A stretch of 26,087 bases of DNA from Spirogloea muscicola (taxonomy: Eukaryota; Streptophyta; Zygnematophyceae; Spirogloeales; Spirogloeaceae): assembly GCA_009602725.1 (NCBI GenBank), contig WELB01000062.1, forward strand, positions 329,545 to 355,631, read 5' to 3'. Position numbers and translations under genes: made by a program. Shown here piece by piece: positions 19,521 through 26,087 of the stretch. Below the pieces are notes generated by a model. The model was not told the DNA's origin. It did no database searches and saw nothing but the letters and a program-made list of their open reading frames with translations. Position 1 is the stretch's first letter; each line of letters opens with the position of its first letter.

Positions 19521-22477
19521 ATGGTGAGCGCCAGCTCTCGCGCCCACCCTGCCCTCCTACCGCTCTCCCTCCCTCCCTCCCTCTCCTTTCCCCCCTGTTC
19601 CTCCAGCTCTCCTCCCCCTTCTCCTTACCCTTCTCCCTCTCTCTCGCTCCCTCTCCCTCTCCCTCTCCCTCTCCCTCTCCCTCTCCCTCTCTTGCTTCCC
19701 TCCCCCTCCTCTCTCTCTTCCCCCCCCATCCCTCTCCTACTCTTCCTCTCTCCCTCTTCCTCTCTCTTCCCCTCTCGTCATACCTCCCTCTCGCACTCGC
19801 TCGCTCGCTCATTCGCGTGTGTACTTGGCACTCGGAGGCCCTTAAATGCTGCAGGCCGTGCATCCTCCGCTCTGCTTCGTGCCCATGCAGAGCTGTCAGG
19901 CAGGCCAGCCAGCGGCAGCACTGACCAGAGGGCACGCCAGTTGGGCCGTGCAGAACAAACTCACACGGAGCCAGCGCGAGAAAGTCGGCCAGTTTGTCAG
20001 CATCGCCGGCGCCAGGTGCGGCTGCTGGGTCCTGCAGTTTCTGTGTGCCATGTTTGGCATGCCTTGATCTCATGATCTCACTAATTCAAGAAGCGATGAA
20101 CAATGTAAAACCCATAGTAGAGTGCAGGCTGCCTCCGGGCCACTGCCCACAGCTGACGCCGAGGTGGGGCCTGACCCGCAGCGAGAAGGCGGCGATCGCG
20201 GCGCTCAAGGCCAGCGACTGGAGCGTCGAGGCGGCCTTTGAGTTTTTCTACAGCCACCCGGGGTCTGGCGCCGGCGGTGGTGTAGACGGCGGCGGCCGCG
20301 GGCGGCACCTGCCCCAGGCCGCCACCAATGACGCCCTCATTCACAGCCTGTATCTCCGCTACAAAGGCGAGCTGCCGCTCGAGCGACTAATGGACTGACC
20401 ACCGATAATCTACTTTGCAACCGATTGGCCACTGTGCAACGACCGAGCAGCAGCCCATCTTGTCTATCCTCGTTCCGGCGGAAAGCAACTTGCTGAGTCT
20501 CTGAGCGCTGGCTGACATGCGGCGGTCGCTTGCGTGCACGCAGACCCCTACCAGGAGATGATCTATGCTGATGGTATCTCGCTGCTCTGCGAGGACCTGC
20601 AGGTCCACTGCTGGCCTCCCTCCACTTTTCGCCACTTCGCATATAAGCTCGCCAGCGGCACTCGCAAATAGTAGAAGCCTGCTTGGTCTCAGAGAGAGGG
20701 TCACTGAGGGGTGCGTTTGTTCTGGTCTGTAATTGCAGGTGGACCCGAATGACATTGCGCTGGTGAGTTGGCATCCTGAACTGATGCGAAAGGCTTGCTG
20801 GTGGTTGGCTCCACTGTCAGTCTCCACTGTCAGTCGTGACCAGCGTCGTTCTTATGTGGCGCTTAGTGTCTTTTGCCACTTTGGGGCTCCTCTGTTGCTT
20901 TGCCCTTGCTGTGCTCAAACTGGGTTCCTTGTAAAGAGCTTTTAGTTTGGCGGGAGCCTCGTATGTGACTTTGTTGAATGTTCAGAGTGCGACCATCCGT
21001 CTCTGTCGATAAATGTGCCACTTGCCATTTTGCTCCCTTGTGCAGCTGGTGCTATCATGGCACATGAAAGCTGCAACAATGTGTGAATATTCGCGGCAGG
21101 AGTTTGTCAGCGGCCTCAAATTCCTTGGGTGGGTTTTCGTTCCTCCTCCTGCTCCGCTGCCTCTGTAACCCCTACTGTTGCCCAGCCAGCACCACTGCAA
21201 TGCAGCATTGCAGCAATGCCAGGGCACGATGATTTAGTGGCTCTTTTCAAGCAGCACTGTTGCTGTGTGCATACTCATGTGCAGGGTGGACTCAATTGAG
21301 AAGCTCCGCCAGCTACTGCCTGCTCTGCGAACCGAGCTCAAGGACGACCGTGAGCTCATCCAACCTCTCCTACTTTTGACCATCTTGTGTCACAAGTTCA
21401 TAGATTGTGAATGTTGAGACAACCTCTTGTCTTCTGCAATAACGGCGTCCCTCATCAAGCATCCTGATTGCACTTCGCTTGCGGCAGCGTCCATCGTTGT
21501 CGTACCGCCACTTGATTCAAGTGCTTGCACTGCCTCGCAGACAAGTTTCGGGAGATGTACGGCTTTGCATTTGACTGGGCCAAGGAGAAGGTGCAGCTCC
21601 GTCCTTGGGCTGCAGTGTCCATTCGGCATCAATGTCAATGGAGCTGGTGCCTTTCGATTAGCAGCTGAGGGTTGCATTATCTGTGGGCAATGGCGTTCCT
21701 GCAGGGACAGAAGTCACTGGCACTGGACACCGCAGTGGGCATGTGGATGCTGCTGCTGGCTGAGCGCCCATGGCCTCTCGTCGAGCCATGGTGTCGCTTT
21801 CTCCAGGTCTTGCAAGTCTACACCGTCGGCGTGACTTTGCTTCCATGCTCGTCAACTGTACACCTCGTACAATTGCCTCCCTGCTCCCACTCGCCTCCCC
21901 TCTCTCCTCGGCTGCTCACCATGCCGCTTGCGGCATGGCGCCACCACTTGGATGCATGGTGCAGGCTCGACACAACAAGGCCATCTCCCGTGATACGTGG
22001 GCGCAGCTCCTTGAGTTCTCCTGGGTGAGTACAGTGCCCCCTGATTGTACTTCCTAGCCTCCCGATTGTACTTTCTAAATTCTCATATATCACCTCCAGC
22101 AATATTTGCAGTGTGCAGGTTAACAAGATGTCATATCACAAACTGAGAATATTTCATTGTACGAGCAGGCTCAGAAAGATCTGCTATAATGAAAGAGTGC
22201 GTTCGGCTGTTGATCAGCAGTCAGTTCGTCATGTGAGGCCGCACAGGAAATGAATCACATCTCATCACATGGCAGCTGCCTTCTGCTGGGAGCGAGACCG
22301 GTGTGTCTGTACTCATTGGGCTACTTGGCGTACGTGCAGAACATTGACCCCTCACTGACTAACTACGATGAAGAGGGCGCCTGGCCATACTTGCTGGACG
22401 AGTTCGTGGACTACCTGCGGGAGGCGGGCATAGCGCCGCCCAAGGTGCCAATGGCACCAGTGACAGCGGCAAGGTGA
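19521..22477 (+). CDS. DCN1: DCN1-like cullin neddylation factor (DCUN1D family)
   Basis: Proposed exons: 19521-19523 (ATG only), 19954-20015, 20182-20366, 20544-20602, 20739-20762, 21046-21128, 21285-21349, 21541-21590, 21705-21806, 21965-22024, 22340-22477; 276 residues against about 260 in known members, all phases agreeing. Seen: the N-terminal UBA-like domain MNKLTRSQREKVGQFVSIAG and SEKAAIAALKASDW, a Gly-rich linker (about residues 55-65), then the PONY/cullin-binding domain with RYKDPYQEMIYADG, LVLSWHMKAATMCEYSRQEF, GQKSLALDTAVGMW, HNKAISRDTWAQLLEFS and NYDEEGAWPYLLDEFVDYL. The last block supplies the acidic DAD-type patch that contacts the cullin in known DCN1 proteins. DCN1 works with RBX1 and UBC12 as an E3 for NEDD8 transfer to cullins. 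The UBA region reads most like plants. The intron after 20366 starts with GC, and the ATG-only exon is inferred. Confidence 0.95.
19560..19798 (+). repeat. Long CT-rich polypyrimidine tract in DCN1 intron 1
   Basis: About 240 bases of almost pure C and T, with CTCCCT/CCCTCT units, lie inside the proposed first intron (19524-19953). This is low-complexity DNA able to form triplex-type structure. The long Pro/Leu/Ser frames it creates are not genes. Confidence 0.9.
20182..20366 (+). other. DCN1: DCN1 UBA exon ending at a GC donor
   Basis: This exon carries SEKAAIAALKASDWSVEAAF, the Gly-rich linker and IHSLYLRYK. It ends TACAAAG before gcgagc. The next exon begins AC CCC TAC, restoring the family motif RYKDP. 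No GT occurs between the end of RYK and the in-frame stop at 20396-20398, so only a GC donor restores the protein. Confidence 0.92.
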
Positions 22478-22673
22478 CTGCGCCTGCCGTAGACTTGGTT
22501 GACCAGTGGCCTCCATAGCCACTTCCTCCACCGCCGTCATAGCAACAGGTGCTGTCTTCAGGCGCTAGCCGCGCCGCGGGACTCTCATGAGAAAATGCCC
22601 TCTTGGTGCTGGCCGCTTCTGGCCGCCGCTGCTAACCGCAGCAGCATTGTCAGGGGGGGGGGGTTGGTTGGAG
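22478..22673. other. Convergent spacer between DCN1 and ORC3
   Basis: Only 196 bases separate the two stop codons, so the 3' untranslated regions probably abut or overlap. A run of about ten G lies near 22652-22661. I see no clear polyadenylation signal for either gene. Confidence 0.6.
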
Positions 22674-25600
22674 TCACTGACACAGTGAGGTGGCCAGTGT
22701 GACGTGGTGTGGCCACCGTCGGCCAGCCGGCGCGGCAGCGCCCACGAGCTGAAGCTCTGCGGCGGCCCGCTCGAAGTGCGCCCTGTGCACGGTCGTCAAG
22801 GGCTGACACAGGGCTCTTGCAAGGCGGCGGCGCTGCAGCACTGGCGCGTGGGCACGCCGTCTTGAAGTCCAAGTCCATGTTACTTGAAACATAAGCACTG
22901 AATCCTTGCTTAGTGTGCATGCACTACCATCTCGATATTGCAGTGCCTAAGTTGACCTGCCGCATGCATGTTGTTGATCCTTACCTCTGTACATGCAGAC
23001 TGTCCTATCCTCAAGCCCAAGATTCACCACTAGATTGGACCACAAACGTCTGCAACTTATTTCATGTTCTGTCTTTAAGTGAAATGAGTGATCTCTCTAA
23101 GCTTGCACCGGGGGGGGGGGGATACTGCTGCACGGCCAGCTCCCTTCGTGGCGCCAGTAGCGCCGCTGAGCCCCTCCGGCCATGTCGACTGCCCTGTGGC
23201 AACTGGCTGAGCCGAGCAGTGAGGGCCTGGCACCACTCTCGGGCATCGACTAGGTCTCCGCCGCTGTCAAGGCTGTGTAAGGCCGCCAACCTGTCATAGC
23301 AGTGCAGCAACAGCAGTGCGGCTAAGGTGCACGATCAAAACCCCACAGCAACTTCAATGATCCTTACACTGGCAGCAGAAAACTCCTATGTAAGAATGGA
23401 CTTAGTTGCTTAAGGCAGTTTAAGTGGCAGGCTATAAGTAGGCTCAGGGCTTCAACAGTAAAGAAATGCTACGCTCAAGGAAATGTTGAGATACACACGC
23501 CAGGCAGGTAGGGTGGTCCTCAAAGGGTGCGGCAATGGTGGTGGCATCGTGGCTGCCAGCTGGCGGTGGCGGTGGCGGCGAACAGCTGCGCAGGTCTTGC
23601 AGGATGTTGGCACTGGATCGCGGTGTCACTGCCTGCAGGCAGTCCAACCAAGCAGCAGTCAAAGGCTGACATCGCTGCAATGGCTGGGACTCTCTTCTTC
23701 GGGTGACGTGGGTTGTCGGGAGCTTACGTCGGCGAAGGCCGCGGATCCTGCAAATGTGTAAATCTCGCAGAAAGGCAGGCCGCGCGAGATGCGTGCAATG
23801 TGCCTGCGATGCGGGACGCAGTTATTGTGCTGCAGCAGTCAGCCAATGCCACTGTGCCTGGGGCCAGGTACATTGGACGCCACACTGGACTCACTGGACG
23901 AGGTTGTGGAAGAGAAGCAGCAGCCGCTTGCTGATGCAGCCACCGCTGGCTTCAGACACCTCAATGGTCTCCGATGCTAGCCTGGCGCCAATGCTGCCGC
24001 CGCGCTTTCAGGCCGCAGAAAGCCTCCAGCCGGCCACAAGCGCGTCGCGGATTGGCAGTCAGAGCCCAACCGCAGAAGGTTCCAGAAGCGCTGCATGTAC
24101 CGCCGGCGTTTGACAGCCTCGAGGCCGACTGCAGCAGCAGCAGGGGCAGCAACGGCAAGGCCATTGCGGTCTCCGGGCTCCTTGTCAGTGAGTGCCAGTG
24201 CTTGCAGCTCGTCAGCGACCTGCAGCATGCACTCGTCATTGGCATCAGCTGCTGGTGCTGCGCTTGACGGAGCTTCAGCGCATTGAGCTCGGTGAAAGTA
24301 AAAACCCATTAACATTGATTGTGATCCATAGTGGATTCTCTACAAGACCGTGTGAGTTTGGCCCAGGGTGTATGGTCCAAGTATGGAAGGTCCAAGTAAG
24401 CCACTGTACCTCGCGCCACGGCTCTGCGAGCACCTGCAGCTCATGCAGCAGGTCGGTCATGCGCGCCGGCCACGTCCTGCAGTGCGCTCAGCTCGCAGGC
24501 AAGCGTCAGCTCACTGCCCACCACTGCTTGACTGCGACCTGCTCGTGTGTCGGCGCAGAAAGAGCGCTCAGAGCGATATATGGACGGCACCTCAGGCCGC
24601 GCTCAAGTGCTGCAAGGAGGCGCGAGCCGGCTCCAGAGGCGTCGCTGCTCGGCGAATCGGAGGGCGCCGGGGAACTTGGCGTGAGAAAGTCGGGGTGCAG
24701 CGCATCGGCGAAGAGGCTGAGCAGGCTCCCACTGCCACTGCCGACTGCAAGTCTCTGGGACGCGGCGTGGAGGCACTGCGACACCAGCCAGCCACAGCCG
24801 CGCTCAGTCACAGAGCCAGGGCCAGGCCCGACGAGCGATGCCCCTCAGTAATGGTCGTCGTCTCTGGCTTGCGAAGCCGACCTGCAGAGCGATGCCCCAA
24901 CGGCACCACGCGGTGCGAGCACTACAAAGGGCCGCTGCCAGTGCCTGCCGCGTCAACGCTGGGCCTCCCTTGCCCGCAACGGACGGCACGCGCTCGGCAC
25001 TTTGGAGTAGATCGTCAGACAGTGCGGCGCAGAGCCCCTCCACATCCTGGCAAGCTCAGCGCCAGAGGTGGTGGCAACGGCATTCTGCAGGCTGCGTCAG
25101 ACAGTCGAGAAATCTGTCCTTGCAAGCAGATCTTCCGCAAGGACCGTCAATATGATGAGAGTAAGTCTGAGTGATCAAGGGTTGCGGCTTACCTGATCGG
25201 CATCCGGCAGCAACGCTGGGGTCAGGCAGCTGAGCGGTTGCAAGGTGGCGTGCTCGTGAAGTGCAATCTGACAGCATCGGATTCCAGCATCAGCTGGCAG
25301 CGACTTGACATTGCCGTGACCAATGTCGTGGTTGCCGGCGGCAGCGAGCCAGAGCAAGGCGCCCGGACCTTGAGGACGGCTGCGAGCGCGGCGGCGCTGT
25401 GCGCGCTGGCGGCAACAGTAGCAGCAGCGGCGTGCGAGAGCGCCAGCGAGGGCTGCAGCGGCAGCACCGCGGCGCGCAGCACGGTGTCCGCACGCTCCGA
25501 GGGCGGCGGGAGCGCAAACGTACGCGCCCGCAGGCGGGCGACTGCGCCGGCGGGCAGCAGCCGCCGCAGTGCGAGTGCCGGCGGCGTTGCCAGGCCCAGC

Positions 25601-26087
25601 ACCAGCGCCAGCGGCAGCTTTGAACGCCACTCGCTGCGCAGCAAGCTAAGGATTGGGGTCATCAGCGGCGGCGGCCACGACAGCAACAAGCAACACGCTG
25701 AACGGATGCTCGGCAGAAGGGCTCGCCTGAGGACGAGCACGAGGTCGTGCAGCGCAGCAGCATCGCAGCGCTCGGCACCCTCCACGGCGACCACCAGCGG
25801 CACGTCGCGGCCGTCGAGAGCAGCGGCTGCGTCTCGGTGCCACGCCGCCAGCGCCGCCATGTCCCCAGTCTGCATTGCAGCGGCGGTCGGCGTGGCTGAG
25901 CGCAACCGGCGCGCCAGCTCGGCAGCAAGGTGGGCGCCGGGACGGTGCTCGCCTCCGGAGAAAAGCCGAGGCACTGGCGCGCGATGGCACGGACGGCGCC
26001 GCCGCCGGCCCGCACGTCGTGGGGCTGCAGTATGGCAATGTGCCAGGCCCGGCTGCGCAAGTGCCGCGCCAGCGTCGCGAGCGCGCC
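22674..26087 (-). CDS. ORC3: Origin recognition complex subunit 3 (5' end outside window)
   Basis: Proposed exons in transcript order: from beyond 26087 to 25953, 25869-25727, 25633-25369, 25267-25193, 25046-24882, 24775-24591, 24476-24434, 24219-24101, 23981-23895, 23803-23728, 23632-23499, 23290-23134, 22802-22674. Phases agree throughout, giving 570 residues, against about 710-730 for full ORC3, so roughly 150 N-terminal residues lie outside. Seen: the AAA-like core with VPLVVAVEGAER, LHDLVLVLSEW and LPLALVLGLATPPALALRRL, then IALHEHATLQPLS, the insert/helical region, LPFCEIYTF, and the C-terminal winged helix with GDLVDAREWCQAL and FERAAAELQLVG. ORC3 pairs with ORC2 and helps load MCM helicases at origins in the nucleus. 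The family reading rests on the ordered series of blocks; individual similarity is moderate. Two introns probably use GC donors. The joins at 25192/25046, 24433/24219 and 23133/22802 are the least certain. Confidence 0.9.
25634..25726 (-). other. ORC3: Probable 93-base GC-AG intron in ORC3, in frame
   Basis: Removing this segment (donor gcgagc after CTCAG, acceptor gcgcag) joins VLVLS to EWRSKLPLALVLG. That gives the ungapped ORC3 core spacing and the plant LSEW motif. The segment is 31 codons without a stop, so retention would insert a Pro/Ser/Leu-rich 31-residue loop. Confidence 0.75.

Noticed and set aside
19338-20075. 245-codon Pro/Ser/Leu-rich plus-strand frame
   Set aside because: It is produced by the CT-rich tract of DCN1 intron 1; the real DCN1 exon at 19954-20015 uses another frame.
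24368-25174. 268-codon plus-strand open frame, the second longest in the window
   Set aside because: It is antisense to several phase-consistent ORC3 exons and has no motif. High GC keeps it open.

Overview
The window looks like nuclear DNA of a green alga (Viridiplantae). It is GC-rich, with genes cut into many short exons by spliceosomal introns. The recoverable proteins are eukaryotic and plant-like: the DCN1 homologue shares the plant-type motif LKASDW, the ORC3 homologue the motif LSEW, and one gene encodes a chloroplast thylakoid-lumen protein. Two N bases (9407, 14654) mark a draft assembly. I found no tRNA, rRNA, CRISPR array, bacterial operon or intact transposon. Gene models were built by hand from splice sites, reading phase and remembered family conservation, so no exon border is confirmed by transcripts.

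Layout, left to right. (1) 115-5815, plus: cullin 4 (CUL4), 17 proposed exons. (2) 6619-8259, plus: thylakoid-lumen pentapeptide-repeat protein, 6 exons. (3) 9592-11258, plus: unrecognised small coiled-coil protein, 6 exons, 5' end open. (4) 14718-11913, minus: URI-type prefoldin, 7 exons, 5' end open, convergent with gene 3. (5) 14719-19520: about 4.8 kb without a recognised gene. It holds a mosaic of dispersed repeats, a long inverted repeat (15445-15797) with an exact 78-bp tandem duplication in one arm, and a possible reverse-transcriptase remnant. (6) 19521-22477, plus: DCN1/DCUN1D-type neddylation factor, 11 exons, the first apparently only the ATG. (7) 26087-22674, minus: ORC3, 13 exons seen, 5' end beyond the window, convergent with gene 6.

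How the genes relate. CUL4 is the scaffold of CRL4 ubiquitin ligases; DCN1 promotes attachment of NEDD8 to the cullin lysine, and that lysine is present here in the expected motif. ORC3 belongs to the replication-origin complex, and CRL4 ligases control replication licensing in other eukaryotes. The linkage of a cullin, a cullin-neddylation factor and an ORC subunit is striking but may be chance. URI belongs to the prefoldin-like/R2TP system for RNA polymerase and PIKK assembly.

The most notable molecular feature is an apparent excess of GC-AG introns. Three are forced by the reading frame (CUL4, pentapeptide gene, DCN1) and two more are likely in ORC3, among about 53 proposed introns.
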